In this document: piece by piece, positions 1-4,304 of the stretch
Numbering within the stretch: position 1 is the first letter of the stretch
Layout: each line of letters begins with the position of its first letter
NCBI GenBank assembly: GCA_964405665.1
Contig: CAYOOT010000117.1
Location: 1-5,508, forward strand
Origin: CAYOOT01 sp964405665
GTDB lineage: Bacteria > Bdellovibrionota_C > UBA2361 > SZUA-149 > CAZDWZ01
Direction: 5' to 3'
DNA length: 5,508 nt
Program-made: the position numbers and the translations under genes
Notes under the pieces: model-generated
What the model saw: only the letters and a program-made list of their open reading frames with translations
Told to the model about the DNA's origin: nothing
Database searches by the model: none

Positions 1-20
1 ATTTTTAGAGATGCCCTAAA

Positions 21-33
21 GTCCGCGCTCCAA
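21..33 (-). repeat. Half-copy of the TTGGAGCGCGGAC dispersed repeat
   Basis: On the minus strand this reads TTGGAGCGCGGAC, identical over 13 bases to the left part of the REP-like element at 3046-3058. The right half of that element (CGTCCGC) is missing; the sequence goes on as TTTAGGGCATC instead. It begins one base after the T-tract of the recA terminator. A 13-base GC-rich identity in AT-rich intergenic DNA is unlikely to be chance, so I read it as a decayed or truncated family member. Confidence 0.6.
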
Positions 34-64
34 TAAAAAAGCCCAAAGTTTTTGCTTTGGGCTT
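34..64 (-). terminator. Intrinsic terminator of the lexA-recA operon
   Basis: A perfect 10 bp inverted repeat, AAGCCCAAAG / CTTTGGGCTT (39-48 and 55-64), closes a 6-base loop. Read on the minus strand the stem is followed by a run of six T (40-35), the classic Rho-independent form. It lies 34 bases beyond the recA stop codon, so it should end the lexA-recA transcript and implies that no recX follows in the same operon. Immediately behind it sits a half-copy of the dispersed GC-rich repeat (21-33). Confidence 0.92.
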
Positions 65-98
65 AAAATTGAAAAGAGAAAGAAAAAATTTAGGCTAA

Positions 99-1238
99 TT
101 ATTCAGGAAGATCTTCTTCCAGCTTTCCTCCATCGAGCACTTCTAGCCCTGAGGTATTGCCTATAGATTTGCTTCCGGCATTAACAACTCCGACAGAATC
201 TAAAATTAATGCTTTGATTTCATCCTTCATTACTGGATTGTCTTTTAAAAATTGCTTGGTGTTTTCTCGGCCTTGCCCTAGACGTTCACCATTAAAGGTA
301 TACCAGGCTCCAGCTTTATCAATCACACCATATTGCACTCCCAAGTCGACAATTTCTCCCACTTGGCTAATCCCTTCGTTGTAGATAATATCAAATTCTA
401 CTTCTCTAAATGGCGGAGCAACTTTGTTTTTTACAATTTTTACTTTTGTTCTGTTGCCAATTACTTGTTCTTTTTCTTTGATGGCAGCAATTCTTCTAAT
501 ATCCATTCTTACAGAAGAATAAAATTTAAGAGCATTTCCTCCGGCTGTTGTTTCCGGAGAACCAAACATTACGCCAATCTTCATTCGTATTTGGTTGATG
601 AAGATAATGGTTGTATTGGTTTTGGATACAGTAGCTGTAAGTTTACGTAAAGCCTGACTCATTAAACGAGCTTGCAATCCCGGTAAGGAATCTCCCATAT
701 CACCATCTAGTTCTGCTTGGGGAACTAAAGCGGCAACGGAGTCGATAATAACTAAATCAACAGCATCGGAGCGAACAAGAGTTTCTGCAATTTCTAATGC
801 TTGTTCTCCAGAATCCGGTTGGCTGATTAATAATTTCTTTGTGTCGACACCAAGTCTGGCAGCATAACCTAAATCTAAAGCATGTTCAGCATCAATGAAA
901 ACTACAGTTCCACCTTGCTTTTGGGTTTCTGCGGCAATGTGTAAAGTTAAAGTGGTTTTTCCAGAAGATTCTGGTCCATAAATTTCAACAACTCTTCCTT
1001 TTGGAACCCCGCCAATTCCCAGAGCCATATCTAGGCTTAAGCTTCCTGTAGAAATTGCCTCAACTTGCTGTTCCAGAATTTGTGCATCGTTTAAGCGCAT
1101 AATGGCCCCTTTGCCATAACTTTTTTCCAAAGCGGCAAGAGCATTGCCTAGGGCTTTTTCTTTTTCTGTATCGAAACTACTTATAGGATTTTTAAGTTCA
1201 ATGTTTTTGGCATCAGCTGTTTTTGTATTTTTACTCAT
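99..1238 (-). CDS. recA: Recombinase RecA
   Basis: RecA is the cytoplasmic ATP-dependent strand-exchange protein of homologous recombination; its ssDNA filament is also the co-protease that makes LexA cut itself. The 379-residue product has the whole family signature: Walker A GPESSGKT at 88-95, the catalytic Glu in IDAEHALD (E118), Walker B VDLVIIDS around 160-167, loop L1 in the GDMGDSLPGLQARLMSQA region (179-196), and loop L2 spanning about 215-240 (NQIRMKIGVMFGSPET, then GGNALKF). The C-terminal lobe ends in an acidic tail (LEEDLPE), as in most RecA. An N-terminal stretch of about 25 residues precedes the family core and is slightly long. The ATG at 1238 is supported by AAGGAAAG just upstream (1241-1248). 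It lies 42 bp behind lexA on the same strand with no terminator between, so it is probably co-transcribed and SOS-inducible through lexA's promoter. Identification is secure. Confidence 0.99.
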   Translation of the reverse strand: MSKNTKTADAKNIELKNPISSFDTEKEKALGNALAALEKSYGKGAIMRLNDAQILEQQVEAISTGSLSLDMALGIGGVPKGRVVEIYGPESSGKTTLTLHIAAETQKQGGTVVFIDAEHALDLGYAARLGVDTKKLLISQPDSGEQALEIAETLVRSDAVDLVIIDSVAALVPQAELDGDMGDSLPGLQARLMSQALRKLTATVSKTNTTIIFINQIRMKIGVMFGSPETTAGGNALKFYSSVRMDIRRIAAIKEKEQVIGNRTKVKIVKNKVAPPFREVEFDIIYNEGISQVGEIVDLGVQYGVIDKAGAWYTFNGERLGQGRENTKQFLKDNPVMKDEIKALILDSVGVVNAGSKSIGNTSGLEVLDGGKLEEDLPE

Positions 1239-1280
1239 AACTTTCCTTTCGTTTGTTTTTATTTATAAATTTGTAATAAA

Positions 1281-1940
1281 TTAAAGCTCTCTGATTATTC
1301 CAATAACCCGACCTCTGATTTCTGCATTGTCGGCAGGAATTGGTTGGTGAGTCGGGTTTTGTGGGACTAGCATTAGCTTTCCACCCTTTAATCGCCTAAA
1401 AGTTTTTACTGTTGCTTTACTATCATCTAAAATAGCTACAACGATCTGTCCGTTGTCAGCTGTGTTTTGTTTTCGCACAATTATTACATCACCGTCCATA
1501 ATGTGAGCATCAATCATCGAATCCCCAGTAACTTGCAGGCAATAGATCTCACTTCTGCTATCAAGAAATTGAGGAGGCACATCAATCATCACACTACCAT
1601 TTTCTATTGCTTCAATGGGGGAGCCGGCGGCAATTAATCCCAGAAGCGGAACAGCACAAGGACCGGCTTCATCTTGTAATTCCTCACGATTAACTAACTC
1701 AATTGAGCCATCTTCTCCCCGGCGAATAAAGCCTTTATCTTCGAGCCGACTTAAATGAAAGTGAACAGTGGAAAGAGATTTTACTCCGATATATCCAGCA
1801 ATATCTTTTAGTGTGGGGCCATAACCTTTTTCTGAAAGAAATCTTCTTAAAAATTCTAAAGTTTCTCTTTGAACAGGAGCAAGGGAATGACTTTTGAAGT
1901 TTGTTTTATCTTCTGTATTCTTATTTGCTATGTTAGTCAT
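1281..1940 (-). CDS. lexA: SOS repressor LexA (S24 self-cleaving)
   Basis: LexA binds operators of DNA-damage genes and inactivates itself when RecA filaments form. The 219-residue product shows an N-terminal winged helix (about 23-80; LEFLRRFLSEKGYGPTLKDI, then the recognition helix around KSLSTVHFHLSRLEDKG) and a C-terminal S24 peptidase domain. The scissile Ala-Gly is A105-G106 in GLIAAGSP; the catalytic serine is S141 in TGDSMIDAHI, the general-base lysine K179 in ATVKTFRR. All parts needed for autocleavage are present. It has about 20 extra N-terminal residues compared with the usual ~200 aa protein, but no other Met occurs before M118, and AAGGAA (1950-1955) lies nine bases from the ATG, so this start is favoured. 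It is the first gene of the lexA-recA operon, and probably autoregulated; a candidate dyad operator lies at 1957-1981. The helix-turn-helix differs from the E. coli one, so the operator need not be CTGT-N8-ACAG. Confidence 0.97.
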   Translation of the reverse strand: MTNIANKNTEDKTNFKSHSLAPVQRETLEFLRRFLSEKGYGPTLKDIAGYIGVKSLSTVHFHLSRLEDKGFIRRGEDGSIELVNREELQDEAGPCAVPLLGLIAAGSPIEAIENGSVMIDVPPQFLDSRSEIYCLQVTGDSMIDAHIMDGDVIIVRKQNTADNGQIVVAILDDSKATVKTFRRLKGGKLMLVPQNPTHQPIPADNAEIRGRVIGIIREL

Positions 1941-1956
1941 AAAATATATTTCCTTA

Positions 1957-1981
1957 TTAACCAGCGCTTCTGTTTGGTGAA
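1957..1981. promoter_or_regulatory. Candidate LexA operator (imperfect dyad)
   Basis: The outer arms form TTnACCA-N11-TGGTnAA, pairing six of seven positions on each side of a 25 bp block. It covers the predicted transcription start of lexA, a position where a bound repressor would block initiation. It is neither the E. coli (CTGT-N8-ACAG) nor the Bacillus (GAAC-N4-GTTC) box. No second copy was seen elsewhere in the window. The assignment rests on symmetry and position only. Confidence 0.25.
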
Positions 1982-1985
1982 ATAT

Positions 1986-2014
1986 AGCATATCGAAGTTT
2001 TATAGAAAAGTAAA
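1986..2014 (-). promoter_or_regulatory. Candidate sigma-70-type promoter of lexA-recA
   Basis: On the minus strand TTTACT (2014-2009) and TATGCT (1991-1986) are separated by exactly 17 bases; each matches four of six consensus positions. Transcription would begin near 1979, giving a leader of about 40 nt containing the AAGGAA ribosome site. An overlapping TATATT (1986-1981) is a better -10 hexamer but has a poor -35 partner. The AT-rich context makes chance matches common, so the exact hexamers are uncertain, although a promoter must lie in this 100 bp gap. Confidence 0.5.
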
Positions 2015-2040
2015 ATAAAATTTAATATTCTTGGGTATTT

Positions 2041-2823
2041 ATGACTAGTGGCCTGCTTAAATTAGAAAAGAAAGTTAGCGGAATTTATCAACTTATTCTG
2101 AATCATCCTCCCACAAAAAATGCGATGAACGAAGAAATGGCTGCTGAGTTTTACAAGACAGTTCAGAATTTAAAAAAAGATTCTCAACTTCGAGTTCTAA
2201 TCTTAACCGGAGAAGGGGAGACATTTTCTGCCGGCGGAAATCTGGAGATGCTTTTTGCTAAAACAAAAATTTCGGAAAAGCAAAATGAAAAACTAATGTT
2301 GGAATTCTATAATAGTTTTCTTGCGATAACAGAACTTAATGTTCCAGTGATTGCAGCAATCAATGGTCATGCGATGGGTGCGGGGCTTTGTTTAAGTTTA
2401 GCCTGTGACATTCGGATTGCTTTGGAGTCAGCAAAGCTTGGTTTAAATTTTGTGCTTTTAGGATTACACCCGGGAATGGCGGCGACATATTTTTTGCCGC
2501 GTTTAGTGGGGCCTGCAAAAACGGCGGAACTTCTTTTTTCCGGAAAAATCCTTACCGCAGAAGAAGCTTATAAAATTGGTTTAGTTAGCCAAGTTGTCAG
2601 CAAAGATAATTTTTGGAATGTGGTAAATAGCACTGCTGAACAAATTCTTGCAGCTGGTCCCCAAGCAATTTCCTTATTAAAGGAATCTTTAAGAATAAAT
2701 GCCAATGCTGATTTGAAAACTTGTTTAACTCGTGAAGCAAAATGTCAGGCAGTAAGTTATGCTAATGCGGAATTTTTAGAAGGGATCACTGCGGCAAGAG
2801 AAAAAAGAAAAGCGAAGTTCTGA
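2041..2823 (+). CDS. Crotonase-family (enoyl-CoA hydratase/isomerase-like) protein
   Basis: Crotonases act on acyl-CoA thioesters by stabilising an enolate in an oxyanion hole. The 260-residue length is normal. The first oxyanion-hole segment is TFSAGGNLEM (61-70) and the second NGHAMGAGLCLSLACD (108-123); the C-terminal helix ends in the usual EGITAAREKRKAKF. By alignment with rat mitochondrial hydratase, the two catalytic glutamates (E144 and E164) fall on C117 and F137, so ordinary hydratase chemistry is doubtful. The segment GLNFVLLGLHPGMAATYFLPR (134-154) resembles a crotonase subgroup I remember from deltaproteobacteria-like genomes; that is memory, not a search. The true reaction (isomerase, lyase, thioesterase or none) cannot be told. 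It is divergent from lexA, 100 bp apart, and probably monocistronic. The ATG has no clear Shine-Dalgarno site, only GGGT about five bases upstream. No beta-oxidation partner gene lies nearby. Confidence 0.88.
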   Translation: MTSGLLKLEKKVSGIYQLILNHPPTKNAMNEEMAAEFYKTVQNLKKDSQLRVLILTGEGETFSAGGNLEMLFAKTKISEKQNEKLMLEFYNSFLAITELNVPVIAAINGHAMGAGLCLSLACDIRIALESAKLGLNFVLLGLHPGMAATYFLPRLVGPAKTAELLFSGKILTAEEAYKIGLVSQVVSKDNFWNVVNSTAEQILAAGPQAISLLKESLRINANADLKTCLTREAKCQAVSYANAEFLEGITAAREKRKAKF

Positions 2824-2883
2824 GTTATTTTTTTTCTCTTAAAAGAAAATAAAGAAAAAATCCTGAGCTAAAGAGTTGAATGT

Positions 2884-2945
2884 TTGTAACAAGCATCGAA
2901 TGTTGCAATTCCGGAGTTACTGCAACTTGTAACATGCAGATGTTG
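2884..2945. repeat. Direct repeat flanking a small hairpin
   Basis: An imperfect direct repeat, TTGTAACAAGCA-tcga-ATGTTG (2884-2905) and TTGTAACATGCA-g-ATGTTG (2927-2945), shares the blocks TTGTAACA, GCA and ATGTTG. Between and overlapping them is a perfect six-base inverted repeat, GTTGCA (2902-2907) and TGCAAC (2921-2926), with CCGG near its centre. It may be a decayed duplication or a structured RNA segment; nothing identifies a function. Confidence 0.35.
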
Positions 2946-3045
2946 AGAATGATGATTAGGGCACAGATACTGAAAAATAAATTGGAATTGGTCATGCCAA
3001 TATATAAACATAGAGTGGGCAGAAGACTAGAGGGGATTGTAATAT

Positions 3046-3191
3046 TTGGAGCGCGGACGTCCTCGTCCGCAACCTTAAGCTTGATTCTAGACAGAATTCT
3101 CAAAGTTAACCATTAACAAAATTATTTTTTGTCTATGAGGATTCATGCTTTGCTACGTTCCAGGTTGCGGACGAGGACGTCCGCGGTCCAA
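3046..3191. repeat. Inverted pair of REP-like palindromic elements
   Basis: Two 30-base elements, 3046-3075 and 3162-3191, are inverted copies of each other with 29 of 30 positions identical (the sixth base is G in one, C in the other). Each contains its own hairpin, GCGGACG-TCCT-CGTCCGC (3053-3070) and GCGGACG-AGGA-CGTCCGC (3167-3184), a 7 bp perfect stem on a 4-base loop. They are separated by 86 bp of AT-rich sequence, and are much richer in GC than their surroundings. This is the architecture of a REP doublet (REPIN/BIME): short palindromes in inverted pairs between genes, usually spread by a transposase acting in trans. No target-site duplication is evident at the outer ends, and no transposase is in the window. 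Related cores occur at 21-33 and 4256-4265. I recall GCGGACGAGGACGTCCGC-type palindromes from several other phyla. Confidence 0.8.
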
Positions 3192-3335
3192 CACTATTAA
3201 AACCACTAATTTATTCCCTAGTTTTTAACTGCACAAATACTGAATTTGCTATACAGCACAACAAAATTTTTCATTGCGTCGTTTAACTTAAGGATTTAAA
3301 ATATTGTAATTCATCAAGCTATTTCTGAAATTCGC

Positions 3336-3364
3336 TTGACAAACAATAACTTACGGAATAAAAC
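3336..3364 (+). promoter_or_regulatory. Candidate promoter of the small gene at 3422
   Basis: A perfect -35 hexamer TTGACA (3336-3341) is followed after 17 bases by TAAAAC (3359-3364), which matches four of six -10 positions. Transcription would start near 3371, giving a leader of about 50 nt. The -10 lies inside the first copy of a direct repeat whose second copy is in the leader, suggesting regulated initiation. Confidence 0.55.
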
Positions 3365-3407
3365 TTTAACACACTTAAAGGACAGTTACGGAATTTAAAA
3401 ACTTTAA
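3351..3407 (+). repeat. Direct repeat in promoter and leader
   Basis: Two copies of TTACGGAAT...AAACTTTAA begin 35 bases apart (3351-3369 and 3386-3407). The second has three extra bases in the middle (TTTAA in place of AA). The first copy overlaps the proposed -10, the second lies between the predicted start of transcription and the ribosome site. Such spacing would suit two operator half-sites for one regulator, possibly the gene's own product. That is inference only. Confidence 0.5.
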
Positions 3408-3421
3408 ATGGGGTGTAAGCT

Positions 3422-3745
3422 ATGTCAGTAGCGAAGGTTCGCACAACAAATGTTGAAGACGAAGAAAGTTATTCATCAACCCGTGGAATAAAACCGGAAC
3501 GCAATCTTCTATCTGCAGTTTTGGCGCGTGCAATTTGCGATGCTTTTGGTTCCGCACAATGTGATCGTCATGTTGTGAGAAGTGCCAGACAATGGCTTTT
3601 TGGAGCCTTAGACGTTAAAAGAGCTTTTAGCTTTGCCTGGGTTGCTCAACACCTCGACCTTGAGCCGATAGCACTTCAGCAAACTCTCAAGAGTTATGAA
3701 GGAAGCCCTGAAATGTTACAAGAAAGATTAAATCTTTTAAGATAA
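3422..3745 (+). CDS. Small conserved-type protein, helix-turn-helix-like, function unknown
   Basis: A 107-residue, soluble, signal-free protein. Residues 1-25 are polar and probably disordered. Residues 26-60 (ERNLLSAVLARAICDAFG, then RHVVRSARQWLFG) look like two amphipathic helices. The C-terminal part RAFSFAWVAQHLDLEPIALQQTL (67-89) has the shape of a short helix-turn-helix: aromatic FSF, a helix, then L-x-L-x-P before a second helix. I recall short uncharacterised proteins in deltaproteobacteria-like genomes with the same order: a leucine-rich first helix, a Trp-containing helix, and an FSF..VC..LGLDP..LR motif; this could not be checked here. A DNA-binding regulator is the simplest guess. 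The ATG at 3422 has a weak ribosome site (GGGGTG, 3410-3415). Its own promoter with a direct repeat lies upstream, and codon use matches the neighbours, so it looks like a real stand-alone gene. The upstream REP pair is 230 bp away. Confidence 0.75.
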   Translation: MSVAKVRTTNVEDEESYSSTRGIKPERNLLSAVLARAICDAFGSAQCDRHVVRSARQWLFGALDVKRAFSFAWVAQHLDLEPIALQQTLKSYEGSPEMLQERLNLLR

Positions 3746-3749
3746 AAAC

Positions 3750-3812
3750 ATAAGAAAATTAGGCTCTTATTCTTATCTTTAATTCACAATAAAAAACTTT
3801 CTATTTTTTATT
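3750..3812 (+). terminator. Weak AT-rich hairpins after the small gene
   Basis: Two inverted repeats follow the stop codon: ATAAGAA / TTCTTAT (3750-3756, 3770-3776; 13-base loop), and AATAAAAAA / TTTTTTATT (3788-3796, 3804-3812; 7-base loop). The second arm of the latter is itself a T-run. Both stems have almost no GC pairs, so they would be poor intrinsic terminators. A transcript end somewhere here is likely, because rpsR has its own promoter just downstream. Confidence 0.3.
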
Positions 3813-3844
3813 GGTGTTTTAATGTTTGCTTCTTTAAACCAAAC

Positions 3845-3873
3845 TTTACAAATTAAACTAGGATCGGTATAAA
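3845..3873 (+). promoter_or_regulatory. Strong sigma-70-type promoter of rpsR
   Basis: TTTACA (3845-3850) and TATAAA (3868-3873) are separated by exactly 17 bases; each matches five of six consensus positions. This is the best promoter in the window. Transcription would begin near 3880, leaving a leader of about 43 nt to the GTG at 3923 or about 118 nt to the ATG at 3998. It indicates that rpsR is transcribed independently of the gene upstream. Confidence 0.75.
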
Positions 3874-3922
3874 GAGCCTCCTTGAATTAATCGCTAACCA
3901 TTTACAAGTATAGGATTTTACA

Positions 3923-4246
3923 GTGGCTGAAGAAAGACAATACAACAACAGAAGACATAATGATTCTGATAGCGGAGATTACAACAAAGGAGCTCCGATG
4001 GGCTATTTTAAAGCTCAACCCTTTGATTTAGGCCTGAAAAAGAAGAAAAAAATGGATCCTTTTCTTGATGGTAGTGGACTAGCCATTGATTATAAAGATG
4101 CAAAACTTTTAAGCCGGTTTGTTAGTGAAAGAGGAAGAATTCTTCCCCGCAGAATGACTGGTCTTACAGCACATAACCAAAGAAAAATTACAATGGTAAT
4201 TAAGAGAGCTCAATTTTTGGCTCTAATCCCAGTTACTAAAATATAA
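3923..4246 (+). CDS. rpsR: Small ribosomal subunit protein bS18
   Basis: S18 sits on the platform of the 30S subunit, pairing with S6 and contacting 16S rRNA. The S18 core occupies about residues 50-105 of the 107-residue reading: IDYKDAKLLSRFVSERGRILPRR, then MTGLTAHNQRKITMVIKRAQFLALIP, matching the family block by block. No zinc-binding cysteines are present. Length is odd: most S18 proteins have about 75-85 residues. The GTG at 3923 has AGGAT (3912-3916) upstream and gives a hydrophilic tail rich in Asn, Asp and Arg. An in-frame ATG at 3998, preceded by AAAGGAG (3986-3992) at ideal spacing, would give 82 residues, the normal size. I list the long form because the extra 25 codons read like protein, but the shorter form may be the main product. 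Also odd: rpsF, ssb and rplI, its common operon partners, are absent on both sides. Confidence 0.95.
   Translation: MAEERQYNNRRHNDSDSGDYNKGAPMGYFKAQPFDLGLKKKKKMDPFLDGSGLAIDYKDAKLLSRFVSERGRILPRRMTGLTAHNQRKITMVIKRAQFLALIPVTKI
3986..3992 (+). promoter_or_regulatory. Internal Shine-Dalgarno site for short rpsR form
   Basis: AAAGGAG lies five bases before the in-frame ATG at 3998-4000. It is the closest match to the anti-Shine-Dalgarno consensus in the window, better than the site before the GTG at 3923. Starting here gives an 82-residue S18, the usual family length. It either marks the true start or a second initiation site. Confidence 0.55.
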
Positions 4247-4247
4247 T
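4217..4247 (+). promoter_or_regulatory. Possible promoter of the aminotransferase gene
   Basis: A perfect TATAAT (4242-4247) overlaps the rpsR stop codon. The best -35 partner is TTGGCT (4217-4222; four of six) at a long 19-base spacing. Transcription would begin near 4254, putting the GC-rich hairpin (4261-4288) almost at the 5' end of the message. A consensus -10 arises easily by chance in AT-rich DNA, so confidence is low. Confidence 0.35.
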
Positions 4248-4255
4248 TTTTTATC

Positions 4256-4301
4256 GGAGCGCGGATTAGTAAAGTAAAACCAGTCCGCTTCAATATTTTT
4301 T
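4256..4301 (+). terminator. Repeat-derived hairpin between rpsR and the aminotransferase
   Basis: GCGGATTAGT (4261-4270) pairs with ACCAGTCCGC (4279-4288) with one G-U wobble and one A-C mismatch, around an 8-base loop; a T-rich run (4294-4306, six T at 4296-4301) follows after a few bases. This fits an imperfect intrinsic terminator for rpsR. Its left flank GGAGCGCGGA is identical to the start of the REP-like element at 3048-3057, and the right arm keeps TCCGC, so it looks like a degenerate member of that family. The T-run reaches the TTG start of the next gene. Confidence 0.6.
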
Positions 4302-4304
4302 ATT

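Larger units (their letters stand above)
2824..3421. other. Gene-poor intergenic region with repeats
   Basis: About 600 bp between the crotonase gene and the next small gene. In order it holds: a T-rich then A-rich run directly after the crotonase stop (2828-2860) that could form a weak AT-only hairpin; a structured patch (2884-2945); the inverted REP-like pair (3046-3191); AT-rich sequence with nothing I recognise (3192-3335); and the promoter and direct repeat of the following gene (3336-3407). The open frames crossing the region on both strands have no recognisable motif, and read through the repeat, so I do not call them genes. Confidence 0.7.

Noticed and set aside
157..650. Plus-strand open frames inside recA
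   Set aside because: They are antisense shadows of a highly conserved gene, with low-complexity translations.
2825..3103. Minus-strand open frame of 92 codons with two hydrophobic stretches
   Set aside because: It reads through the REP-like element, has no ribosome site before its ATG or before the internal Met codon at 2995, and its hydrophobicity is what AT-rich noncoding DNA gives by chance. A tiny two-helix membrane protein from 2995 is not strictly excluded.
2880..3116. Plus-strand open frame of 78 codons
   Set aside because: It overlaps the opposite frame, crosses the same repeat, and shows no domain or ribosome site; the translation looks like random sequence.
3046..3191. A complete insertion sequence or MITE bounded by 30-base terminal inverted repeats
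   Set aside because: No flanking target-site duplication is visible and each end is itself a palindrome, which suits a REP doublet better; the same core also occurs singly elsewhere in the window.
3240..3256. CTGA...ACAG resembling an E. coli-type SOS box
   Set aside because: The spacing is one base too long, the left arm has A instead of T, and this LexA shows no reason to use the E. coli operator.
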